Positions 1-5,816 of a DNA stretch of 12,496 nt are shown one piece after another. A program made the translations under genes and the position numbers. The notes beneath the pieces are model-generated. The model did no database searches. It saw only the letters and a list, made by a program, of their open reading frames with translations, and was not told the DNA's origin. The stretch is from an uncultured Eubacteriales bacterium (GTDB taxonomy: Bacteria; Bacillota; Clostridia; Oscillospirales; Oscillospiraceae), in NCBI GenBank assembly GCA_900551495.1, contig URWG01000044.1, forward strand, positions 1-12,496, written 5' to 3'. Position 1 is the first letter of the stretch; every line of letters starts with the position of its first letter.

Positions 1-877
1 GTACGCGCAGCTCGATGTAGGCCACGGCCTGCGAATCGGAACCCATCGAAATGGCATGCTCGGAATAGGAGATGAAGGAATAGCCCTCGATGCCCGCCTG
101 CCCCAGCGCCTGTCCGACGGAGAACAGCACCTCCGCCTGTGTGTCCAGCGCGTCGGGGTCGCCGCCCTTATCCCAAAGCAGCAGCAGCGAGCGGGACACG
201 GGTGCGCTTCCCTCGCGGACGATCAGACGGTCGAGCTTTTCCGACAGCTTCCAGTGCACCTGTCGGAGACTGTCGCCGCCCTGATATTCGCGCAGGGAGT
301 ACGGCTCGGTCAGGTCGCTGCCCCGACGGTCGGGCGCGTCGTCGCTGTCGTCGCTCCGTGTCGGGTCGATGCGCAGATAGACCTCCGTCGGGAAGGTGTC
401 GGGCACGACGGTGAGCTGCGCGGCGGCATCGGTCGGCACGCGCTTGCAGCAAAGCCCCGTCAGACCGCCCAAGAGCGCCGAGCGCACCCGCACGCGTACC
501 TGCCCGCAGTGGGCGACGCGGAAGGAAAATGCCGTCTGTCCCGCGGCGGCGGCGAGAAACAGCGTGTCGCGCTCTCCCGTCAGCGCGTTGGTCAGCTCCA
601 GTGTGCAGCCGACCCGTCCGAACGGCAGACGCGTGCCCGCCGAAAGGGTCAGCAGCCCCCGAATTTCCGTATTTTTCGCGGCGGCCGGCGGCAGCGTCAG
701 CCGCAGCGACAGATGCCGCGCCTGTAACGCCCCGAGCACGCCCGCGCCGAGCAGGAGCAGGAGCGTCGCCGCCAAGCCCGCCGCTGCCGCCGCGCTGCCC
801 GTCCAAAGCACGGTCAGCAGCAGCCCGAGCGCCGGGAACAGCCAAAGCAGCGCCGCACAGAGCAGCCGCTTGCGCAT
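1..877 (-). CDS. DUF58 domain protein (C-terminus beyond window)
   Basis: Membrane-associated DUF58-family protein, 292 codons visible, cut by the left edge of the window. The ATG at 877-875 overlaps the TGA of the upstream MoxR gene by one base, so the two are translationally coupled; a GTG directly before the ATG is an alternative start. The N-terminus has a basic MRKR followed by two hydrophobic stretches (about residues 5-25 and 32-52), typical of the two N-terminal membrane helices in this family. The DUF58 signature is clear around residues 193-219: LREYQGGDSLRQVHWK, followed by KLDRLIVREG, with the family's R-E-Y, G-D and H-W-K positions kept. DUF58 proteins have a VWA-like domain and usually pair with MoxR ATPases and transglutaminase-like proteins. 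Their biochemical role is poorly defined. The family call is firm; the function is not. Confidence 0.9.
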   Translation of the reverse strand, partial: MRKRLLCAALLWLFPALGLLLTVLWTGSAAAAAGLAATLLLLLGAGVLGALQARHLSLRLTLPPAAAKNTEIRGLLTLSAGTRLPFGRVGCTLELTNALTGERDTLFLAAAAGQTAFSFRVAHCGQVRVRVRSALLGGLTGLCCKRVPTDAAAQLTVVPDTFPTEVYLRIDPTRSDDSDDAPDRRGSDLTEPYSLREYQGGDSLRQVHWKLSEKLDRLIVREGSAPVSRSLLLLWDKGGDPDALDTQAEVLFSVGQALGQAGIEGYSFISYSEHAISMGSDSQAVAYIELRV

Positions 878-1824
878 CACGGCGCAAACTCCCGTACCGT
901 CGGCGGCGCGATCTCGCGCAAAAGCTCGGAGAGTGCGGATTCGGGGGTGTATTCGTGCAGCCGCGCCTTCGCGTTCATCACCAGTCGGTGCGCGCAAACG
1001 TCGGGCAGCACCGCGGCGACGTCCTCCGGCACGACATAATCGCGGCGGGCAAGGTAGGCAGATGCCTTGGCGCAGCGGCAGACAGCCAACGCGCCGCGTG
1101 GACTGACACCCAGCTCGATATACGGATGGGAACGGGTCCCTTCCGCCAATTGCGCAACGTAATCGTACACAGCGTCCGCAATATGAACCTCGGAAACCTC
1201 GTCGATCAGCCGCCGCAGCGTCGCAACGTCTGTCACGGGCTGCACCGCGTCGAGCGGGTCGGTGTGGTGGCGTTCCTTCAGGAGGGCAAGCTCCGCCGCC
1301 CGATCGGGATAGCCCATGTGCAGCCGAACAAGGAAGCGGTCAAGCTGCGAGGCGGGCAGGCGCTGCGTTCCCGCCGAGCCGACGGGGTTCTGCGTCGCCA
1401 GCACCGCAAACGGCACGGGCAGCGGATGCGTCACGCCGTCAACGGTCACGCGCCGCTCCTCCATCGCCTCCAAAAGCGCCGCCTGTGTGCGGCTGGAGGT
1501 GCGGTTGATCTCGTCCGCCAGCAGAAGATTGGTCATCACCGCGCCGGCTTTGTATTCCAACCGTCCGCTCTGCTTGTCGTAGACCGAAAAGCCGAGAAGG
1601 TCCGACGGCAGGGTGTCGGGCGTGAATTGGACGCGGCGCGTTTCCAGCCCAAGCGTCCGCGCAAAGGCGAGTGCCATTGTCGTCTTGCCCACGCCGGGCA
1701 CGTCGTCCAGCAGGACATGACCCTTTGCCAAAATCGCCGTCAAAACGCGGTCAGCAACCGCGTCCTTGCCGACGATGACCTTCGTCACCTCGCGGCGGAT
1801 CCGATCGGTTAATTCGTACATCAT
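877..1824 (-). CDS. MoxR-family AAA+ ATPase
   Basis: Cytoplasmic AAA+ ATPase of the MoxR family, 315 residues, the usual full length. Visible motifs: Walker A VPGVGKTT (42-49), Walker B LLLADEINR (100-108), sensor 1 ATQNP (143-147), the family-typical LPASQLDRF (156-164), and sensor 2 GVSPRG (239-244), followed by the helical lid. The start is the first of two adjacent ATGs; a GGAGGA Shine-Dalgarno lies 8-9 bases upstream. It overlaps the DUF58 gene by one base. MoxR proteins act as chaperone-like ATPases in the assembly or activation of protein complexes, often with VWA-type partners. The gap to the upstream lipoprotein gene is 100 bases and contains a palindromic repeat but no obvious terminator with a T-run, so read-through from the B12-controlled promoter is possible. 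The MoxR family call is near certain; the substrate is unknown. Confidence 0.96.
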   Translation of the reverse strand: MMYELTDRIRREVTKVIVGKDAVADRVLTAILAKGHVLLDDVPGVGKTTMALAFARTLGLETRRVQFTPDTLPSDLLGFSVYDKQSGRLEYKAGAVMTNLLLADEINRTSSRTQAALLEAMEERRVTVDGVTHPLPVPFAVLATQNPVGSAGTQRLPASQLDRFLVRLHMGYPDRAAELALLKERHHTDPLDAVQPVTDVATLRRLIDEVSEVHIADAVYDYVAQLAEGTRSHPYIELGVSPRGALAVCRCAKASAYLARRDYVVPEDVAAVLPDVCAHRLVMNAKARLHEYTPESALSELLREIAPPTVREFAP

Positions 1825-1857
1825 AAGCTGTTTCCTCCGATTCAGCGTGCGTCATCC

Positions 1858-1904
1858 CTGTCGTTGCGAAGTCGTTGCCGTCAGCGACGACTTCGCAATG
1901 ACAG
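1858..1904. repeat. Palindromic intergenic repeat, copy 1
   Basis: Inverted repeat with 18-base arms (1858-1875 and 1887-1904) differing at one position, around an 11-base centre. The arms read CTGTCGTTGCGAAGTCGT and, in complement, CTGTCATTGCGAAGTCGT. It shares the arm sequence GTCATTGCGAAG with the element at 2925-2986, so both belong to one REP-like family. It lies between the lipoprotein and MoxR genes. No T-run follows either arm, so it is not a classical terminator, although it would form a strong RNA hairpin. Confidence 0.85.
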
Positions 1905-1924
1905 ACGCAGATTTTTGCTTATTT

Positions 1925-2881
1925 TTATGCGGGAGAAAGGGCGGCAAGGGCAAGCATTGCCTGCGCGGTGGCGAGCAGATTGCCCTCCCCGTCGTCAAGC
2001 GCATGGGCAAAGCTGCCGTCGTCCTGCCGAAAGCGCTCCAGCGCAGTCAAAAGCGTTGCTTCGCCCCGTGTGAAGCGCCCGTCGCTCTGCGGGTCGATGC
2101 CCAGCGCCGCCAGCGCCGTCAGCACCTGACTGATACTCTCGGAGCTGACCGCGCCGTAGGCCGTAAAGGTACATTCCTCCGACATCTGCGCGGCAAGCCA
2201 TGTCAGTGCCGCGTCGATTGCCTCCGCTGCCTCGTCGGAATACGGCGCGAGGGCTTGCAGCGTCATGGCGGTGATGTCAACGTCGGGCGTGCCCGATACA
2301 AGTCCGAAGCCGCCGTTCGCCTCCTGCCGCCCTAAAATCTCGGCAAGGATCGTCTCGCGGGAGTAGTGGGCGCCGCTCGGGACGGTATACCCGCCCGCGT
2401 CAAGGACCAGCAGCGCGTAGATCGGACTGTTCAAGCCCTGCGCGTACAGGTCGCCGGAAAAATCATAGGTCCCGTCGGCGATCAGATCAACGGCAGCTCC
2501 GTCAGGCTTTGTGCCGAAGGCGGTCGGATCACCCCCAAGCGTCAGGACGGTCAGGGCGATACGGTGATATTCCGTGGCTTTGTAGTCGCTCAGCGAGCCG
2601 TTCTGCGCATAGCAGTCCGTAACGTAGCGCTCAAGCGCGGCAAGATAGGCGGCATAATCCTCGTCGGCGTTTGCGCGGCGAAGTGCCATTGCCGTCCAGT
2701 CAAAGACCGAGCTGCCCGCACGAACGGCGTCCGTATCCGAAAGCAGCCCCTTTTTCACGCCCAGCAGGGCATGGATACCGTCCGCCGCACGGGAAAGCGG
2801 TGTTTGCTCGGTCGGCGCGGTGCACGCGCATAGCAGCGCAAGGAAGAGCAGCAGTGCAATGCCGGAAAGAAGTCGTTTCAT
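1925..2881 (-). CDS. Lipoprotein with prenyltransferase/squalene-cyclase-type toroid repeats
   Basis: Predicted surface lipoprotein of 318 residues. It starts with MKRLL, a hydrophobic core and a lipobox-like LCAC, giving lipidated Cys20. The mature part is alpha-helical and carries repeats of the terpene cyclase/prenyltransferase toroid type: QEANGGFG (186-193) followed by DVDITAMTLQALAPY (200-214), then SISQVLTALAALGIDP (249-264), RQDDGSFAH (285-293) and a final helix rich in Ala and Leu. Catalytic DxDD or zinc-site motifs of true cyclases or prenyltransferases were not seen, so this is a binding fold rather than an enzyme. The same toroid forms the N-terminal domain of intrinsic factor and transcobalamin. 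It lies 44 bases behind the DUF4430 gene under the same B12 riboswitch, which supports a corrinoid-binding role (inference). A GGAG sits about 10 bases before the ATG. Palindromic repeats lie on both sides of the gene. Confidence 0.87.
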   Translation of the reverse strand: MKRLLSGIALLLFLALLCACTAPTEQTPLSRAADGIHALLGVKKGLLSDTDAVRAGSSVFDWTAMALRRANADEDYAAYLAALERYVTDCYAQNGSLSDYKATEYHRIALTVLTLGGDPTAFGTKPDGAAVDLIADGTYDFSGDLYAQGLNSPIYALLVLDAGGYTVPSGAHYSRETILAEILGRQEANGGFGLVSGTPDVDITAMTLQALAPYSDEAAEAIDAALTWLAAQMSEECTFTAYGAVSSESISQVLTALAALGIDPQSDGRFTRGEATLLTALERFRQDDGSFAHALDDGEGNLLATAQAMLALAALSPA

Positions 2882-2924
2882 GGTTCAAAATCTCCGTTGA
2901 TTTTTTATATAACCGTCTCTCTGC

Positions 2925-2986
2925 GTCATTGCGAAGCTGTAGCCGTTGGCGACGAAGGAGCCTTACGGATACGGCTTCGCAATGAC
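2925..2986. repeat. Palindromic intergenic repeat, copy 2
   Basis: Element with perfect 13-base inverted ends, GTCATTGCGAAGC (2925-2937) and GCTTCGCAATGAC (2974-2986), around a 36-base centre. It is the same family as the copy at 1858-1904, since the GTCATTGCGAAG core is identical. The TGA stop of the DUF4430 gene (2928-2926 on the minus strand) lies inside its outer arm, and the last 20 or so codons of that gene are encoded by the element. This suggests it was inserted at the 3' end of the gene. Confidence 0.88.
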
Positions 2987-4779
2987 AGACTCGGACAATC
3001 AATGATCGCCTCTGCGGGCTCCGATGCGGGCGGATCCGTCGGTGCTTCCGTCGGCGGCTCGGTGGGAGGTTCCGTCGGCGGCTCGGTGGGTGGCTCCGTG
3101 GGCGGTTCCGTCGGCTCGGTCGGGAGAGCGGACAGCGTTTCGCGGACGACATCGCCGCATTTTTCGCAGGTCCGTTCGACATAGCCGTCTGCGGTCTGCG
3201 TCGGCTCAACCCGCGCCGTCTCGCGGTAGCTGTGCTCCAGCGGGTAGAATGCGCCGTCGCGCCAAATGCCGCAGTAGCTCGAAAGCGAGCCGTACATCCC
3301 GCCCGTCGCGCCGTAGCCGTCGATGTCCTTGCCCCACGCGAGGGTGAACCGCAGCGTCAGCACGTCGCCGTCGTCCAGCGACCATTCCGAAAGCCCCTTG
3401 CCGGGGTAGTAGCCGTTGACGTCGTACATCCAGCCCGCGCCCCGGGTGTAATCGTGCTCCCCGAGGCTGTCGCCGCCGGGTGTTGAGGTCAGGGAAATGC
3501 CGTCGCGGAGGATGAGCGTCCAGAGCCGCTCGTCGATCTTTGCACCGTACAGCAGGTCGCCGCGGTGCAGCCGCATCAGGTAGAAGCCGCCGTTTTTCTT
3601 CGGCGTGCCGTCGTAGTCCACCTGATAGTAGCCGCAGGCCTCAAGCATTTGCAGGAGGGTCTGCGCCGCCGTGTCACCCTGCCGCAGCTCGCAGGGCATG
3701 CTGTCAACAATGCCCAGCCCGACGGTGGTCGCATCAATGCGGACGGTGGCGGTACCCAGGCGGTCTCCCTCGGAAACCGTCTGATAGACCAGCTCCAGCG
3801 TGCGGAGGGTCGAGTTGCCGTCGTCATCCCACGCGAGGATCGTGACGGAGTAGGTCCGTTCGTCGCCCCGCTGCGGCGGCTCAAGCGGGAGGACATATTC
3901 GTAGCCGGAAAGGCCGTTGCCCGTCGGGTCGGTCAGAAGAACACCGTCGAGACGGACGTTGATATGGTCGGCGTACAGCGGTTTTCCGTCCGTGCCCTTC
4001 CGTGCGGTAACGACCAGCGTAAAGGTCGAGGCTTTGATCGGCGTTGTGATGCCGTCGCGGTTGGTATGGATCACGGGCGGCGCGTCGCCCACCTCGGGGC
4101 GGTTCCCGTCGGCAAGGGCGGCACGGTAGGAGATATGGAAGGTTACCGCCTGTCCGTAGGGCTTGCCGTCGCGGTATAGATAGAGCGTAAACTGATAGTT
4201 CGTGTTCAGCTTCATGGTGACGGAGAAATTCTTTCCGTCCGTCGGGGTGAGCAGCGTGCCGTTGTTGGCGGAGGAGGTCGTGGGCTTCCAATACACGCGC
4301 AGAGACAGCGCCCCCTCGCCCGATGCGTAGGCGTAAAACGGCAGCACGCCGTCCTTCAGCGTGTCGGGCGTCCAGACGCGACTGACCAGATCGGTCACGA
4401 TGTGCGGCTGCTCCGGCTCGGGCGACGGCGCGGGGTCGTCCCGCTCGGTGGGGAGCGGCGACGGCTCGGTCATCGGCTCGGAGGCAGGTTCGGAGGCAGG
4501 ATCGCTGTCCTCCTCGGTTGCGCGCTCCGTGTTCTCCTCGGTCGCGGGCAGCGTCTGCTGCTGCGTTTCCGGCTCGGAGGGCGGCTCGGTCGGCTCGGTT
4601 TCGGGCGGCACGGAGGGCGGCTCGCGGTCGGTCAGCATCCGGTCGGGGGTGAGGGGCGTGAGCGTTTGCTCGGTCGCAGACGGAAGCTGCCGCTCGGCGG
4701 ACAGAAGGACCGTTGTCGCGCCCACCAGCAGCAGTACCGCCAGCAGCGCACAGACACCGTGCGAAAGATACCGTTTCAT
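2926..4779 (-). CDS. DUF4430 (transcobalamin-like C-terminal) surface protein
   Basis: Exported protein of 617 residues. The ATG at 4779 is chosen because GGAGG lies 7 bases upstream (4787-4791) and the riboswitch terminator ends just before; the frame is open further upstream, but that part is leader RNA. Residues 9-27 form a signal peptide or anchor helix without a lipobox. Then come a Pro/Glu/Thr-rich spacer (about 53-125), beta-rich Ig-like regions (about 130-335) and the DUF4430 domain (about 342-485), with GAGWMYDVNG (447-456) and DDGDVLTLRFTL (469-480) as its signature. A CEKC motif (538-541) and a TEPP repeat spacer (553-580) follow. DUF4430 is related to the C-terminal beta domain of transcobalamin and intrinsic factor. 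The operon is headed by a cobalamin riboswitch and continues into a toroid lipoprotein, so corrinoid capture is the likely role (inference). The C-terminus runs into a palindromic repeat; no LPXTG or C-terminal membrane helix remains. Confidence 0.9.
   Translation of the reverse strand: MKRYLSHGVCALLAVLLLVGATTVLLSAERQLPSATEQTLTPLTPDRMLTDREPPSVPPETEPTEPPSEPETQQQTLPATEENTERATEEDSDPASEPASEPMTEPSPLPTERDDPAPSPEPEQPHIVTDLVSRVWTPDTLKDGVLPFYAYASGEGALSLRVYWKPTTSSANNGTLLTPTDGKNFSVTMKLNTNYQFTLYLYRDGKPYGQAVTFHISYRAALADGNRPEVGDAPPVIHTNRDGITTPIKASTFTLVVTARKGTDGKPLYADHINVRLDGVLLTDPTGNGLSGYEYVLPLEPPQRGDERTYSVTILAWDDDGNSTLRTLELVYQTVSEGDRLGTATVRIDATTVGLGIVDSMPCELRQGDTAAQTLLQMLEACGYYQVDYDGTPKKNGGFYLMRLHRGDLLYGAKIDERLWTLILRDGISLTSTPGGDSLGEHDYTRGAGWMYDVNGYYPGKGLSEWSLDDGDVLTLRFTLAWGKDIDGYGATGGMYGSLSSYCGIWRDGAFYPLEHSYRETARVEPTQTADGYVERTCEKCGDVVRETLSALPTEPTEPPTEPPTEPPTEPPTEPPTEAPTDPPASEPAEAIIDCPSLSLRSRIRKAPSSPTATASQ
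3040..3123 (-). repeat. Tandem TEPP-coding repeat
   Basis: Tandem 12-base coding units giving Thr-Glu-Pro-Pro about six times (residues 553-580 of the DUF4430 protein), degenerating to TEAPTDPP at the end. Such Pro-rich spacers commonly carry surface domains across the peptidoglycan wall. The synonymous third positions differ between units, so the repeat is not freshly expanded. Confidence 0.85.
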
Positions 4780-4807
4780 TCCGCTTCCTCCTCTCCGAGA
4801 ATTCCAT

Positions 4808-4841
4808 AAAAAACGGGGCGGCAACGCGTGTTGCAGCCCCC
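4808..4841 (-). terminator. Riboswitch expression-platform terminator (leftward)
   Basis: Rho-independent terminator in the leader of the DUF4430 operon. On the minus strand GGGGCTGCAAC pairs with GTTGCCGCCCC (ten base pairs, one internal mismatch) around an ACGC loop, and a run of six T (4813-4808) follows after one G. It lies downstream of the cobalamin aptamer and upstream of the Shine-Dalgarno, as expected for a switch where ligand binding causes premature termination. A second possible hairpin (CCCC to GGGG, about 4862-4888) between aptamer and terminator may take part in the switching; that is inference. Confidence 0.9.
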
Positions 4842-4889
4842 GATTTCGGTCAACAAAATTCGCCCCTCGCCTGTCATCCGCAGACGGGG

Positions 4890-5079
4890 AGCAGCGCAGA
4901 GCAGGTCTTCTGACTTTTGCTTCGCCGACGCGTGCGCTGCCTTCTCGGTCGCCCAATGGCGGACTTTCGTCCTCTGCGCACGGTCTCCGCAATCACAGCG
5001 GCGGTACCGTTCGGGCTTTGCACCCGCTTTACTATTCTCCGCAGCGTCCCGAACGGACACGGCGGCACTCTGCACAGCT
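4890..5079 (-). ncRNA. Cobalamin riboswitch aptamer (leftward)
   Basis: Structured leader RNA matching the cobalamin riboswitch class. The B12 box AGTCAGAAGACCTGC (4915-4901) is almost identical to the consensus AGYCAGGAGACCKGCC. The core pieces GGTGCAAAGCCC (5024-5013) and CGCCGCTGTGA (5003-4993) match the conserved GGTGnAAnnCC and CGCCACTGTGA blocks in the right order. Closing stem P1 forms between 5079-5068 and 4901-4890, with one mismatch and one G-U pair. It starts about 15 bases after the -10 box and is followed by an intrinsic terminator. It should reduce expression of the DUF4430 and toroid lipoprotein genes when adenosyl- or methylcobalamin is abundant. Which form it prefers cannot be told from the sequence by eye. 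Confidence 0.94.
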
Positions 5080-5098
5080 ATTCCATTTTCACAGATAC

Positions 5099-5127
5099 AG
5101 TATACCAATCGCGCCGCGCGATGTCAA
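5099..5127 (-). promoter_or_regulatory. Sigma-A promoter for the leftward operon
   Basis: TTGACA (-35, 5127-5122), a 17-base spacer and TATACT (-10, 5104-5099) on the minus strand: perfect -35, one mismatch in the -10, ideal spacing. Transcription would start near 5092, directly before the cobalamin aptamer. Confidence 0.92.
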
Positions 5128-5179
5128 TAGAGCGCGAGGGCAGACGAACGATTTTTCGGTAAAAACATACGGAATGGTA

Positions 5180-5208
5180 TTGACAAGCCGAACCGCTCCC
5201 GTTATAAT
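5180..5208 (+). promoter_or_regulatory. Sigma-A promoter for the rightward gene
   Basis: TTGACA (5180-5185), a 17-base spacer and TATAAT (5203-5208): a full consensus promoter. The predicted start near 5215 precedes the second aptamer. Its -35 box is 52 bases from the -35 box of the leftward promoter, so the two promoters are back to back with room for little else. Confidence 0.94.
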
Positions 5209-5236
5209 CAAAATGAAAACGGAATATTGCATATGC

Positions 5237-5480
5237 TCGCAGAGACCGCGTGGCTGCAACGGCGGAGCAATCCGTCAGGCGCGTCGGTAAACAAGGGAAC
5301 GGGGATTAGCACCTCGGGGGGACGGTAAAACGTCTCTTGGATGACCGTCGCTGTGAGCGCTGAGGTTGCTGTCCGTCGGCGAAAGCCGGTCATTGGGCGC
5401 GTTCCCGAGAAGGCAGGACGGCAGCCGCACGGGAGAGCTGTCTTCTCCCGCACAGGCGCAACTCAGAAGACCTACTGCGA
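5237..5480 (+). ncRNA. Cobalamin riboswitch aptamer, divergent variant (rightward)
   Basis: Second cobalamin-type aptamer, in the leader of the giant gene. The B12-box-like ACTCAGAAGACCT (5461-5473), AAGGGAA (5293-5299) and CGTCGCTGTGA (5346-5356) occur in the order expected for this class. P1 closes by TCGCAG (5237-5242) with CTGCGA (5475-5480). The aptamer is about 50 bases longer than its leftward partner. The extra length includes a helix between the conserved CC and CTGTGA blocks (ACGGT near 5322-5326 with ACCGT near 5344-5348) and another just before the B12 box (GGGAGAG with CTTCTCCC, about 5430-5448). The intrinsic terminator about 20 bases downstream supports regulation by termination. 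The class call is good; ligand preference is open. Confidence 0.85.
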
Positions 5481-5498
5481 TTTACTTTTTGCCCGAAT

Positions 5499-5539
5499 CG
5501 GTTGGGGGGATAGTATACCTGTCCTCTCAACCGTTTTTT
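5499..5539 (+). terminator. Riboswitch expression-platform terminator (rightward)
   Basis: Strong intrinsic terminator: CGGTTGGGGGGA (5499-5510) pairs with TCCTCTCAACCG (5522-5533) over 12 pairs, two of them G-U, with an 11-base loop and six T (5534-5539). It lies just downstream of the second cobalamin aptamer and 277 bases before the start codon of the giant gene, so it acts as the off-state of that switch. Confidence 0.93.
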
Positions 5540-5551
5540 CTTCCTGGGTTG

Positions 5552-5589
5552 TCCCCCGGCAGTTCGGGTGCCGCCGAGCTGCCGGGGGA
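5552..5589 (+). repeat. GC-rich hairpin in the leader
   Basis: Perfect 11-base inverted repeat TCCCCCGGCAG (5552-5562) with CTGCCGGGGGA (5579-5589), with further pairing possible inside (TCGG with CCGA). No T-run follows, so it is not a standard terminator. It lies between the riboswitch terminator and the giant gene and would be transcribed only on read-through. Its role is unknown; RNA stability or the end of a mobile repeat are possible. Confidence 0.75.
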
Positions 5590-5659
5590 AGGTCCGTAAT
5601 TTTCCGCCCTCGGGCGTGAAGTAAAAAAGGAAGCTCTGAAGAAAGCGGCAAGAATGGTC

Positions 5660-5760
5660 GGCGAGAGATTTTTTGTCAAGTCAAGGTTTGAAAAATGCAG
5701 ATGTACTTTGTGTACCTCAAATTTTTCAAACCGAAGGATTGACGAAAAAGATCTGCCGCC
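5660..5760. repeat. Palindromic (MITE-like) element in the giant gene's leader
   Basis: Nested inverted repeat of about 100 bases. The inner arms GGTTTGAAAAAT (5685-5696) and ATTTTTCAAACC (5721-5732) are perfect. The outer arms (5660-5679 and 5739-5760) are imperfect but clearly complementary, GGCGAGAGATTTTTTGTCAA against GGCGGCAGATCTTTTTCGTCAA in complement. The centre also pairs in part (GATGTAC with GTACCTC). It is distinctly richer in A and T than its surroundings. No transposase is present. The structure fits a miniature mobile element or a large RNA hairpin. Confidence 0.7.
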
Positions 5761-5816
5761 CATCGCGGACGATTTATTCAGAGATTCCGTAAACAAAAAA
5801 TGAAAGGGACAACGCT

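Noticed and set aside
168..887. 239-codon minus-strand frame overlapping the DUF58 gene
   Set aside because: It is the neighbouring frame of the real gene. The frame starting at 877 carries the membrane helices and the DUF58 motif, while this one is low-complexity Arg/Ala.
529..1812. 427-codon plus-strand frame opposite MoxR and DUF58
   Set aside because: Antisense shadow in high-GC DNA; no motif, while the minus strand encodes a complete MoxR ATPase.
3001..3123. Possible CRISPR array or minisatellite in the GGCTCGGTGGG-type repeats
   Set aside because: The units are 12 bases with no spacers, in frame, and encode TEPP; this is a protein spacer.
4780..4992. N-terminal extension of the DUF4430 protein by 71 codons
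   Set aside because: The extension would translate the riboswitch and its terminator. The ATG at 4779 has a strong Shine-Dalgarno and opens directly into a signal-type sequence.
5527..5796. 89-codon minus-strand frame over the same leader
   Set aside because: It crosses the riboswitch terminator stem, the GC-rich hairpin and the palindromic element; no promoter or ribosome binding site was seen.
5654..5803. Possible 49-residue protein (MVGERFFVKSRFEK start) just before the giant gene
   Set aside because: It lies almost wholly within the palindromic element, has no Shine-Dalgarno at a suitable distance, and the opposite strand is equally open. It is better explained as repeat sequence.
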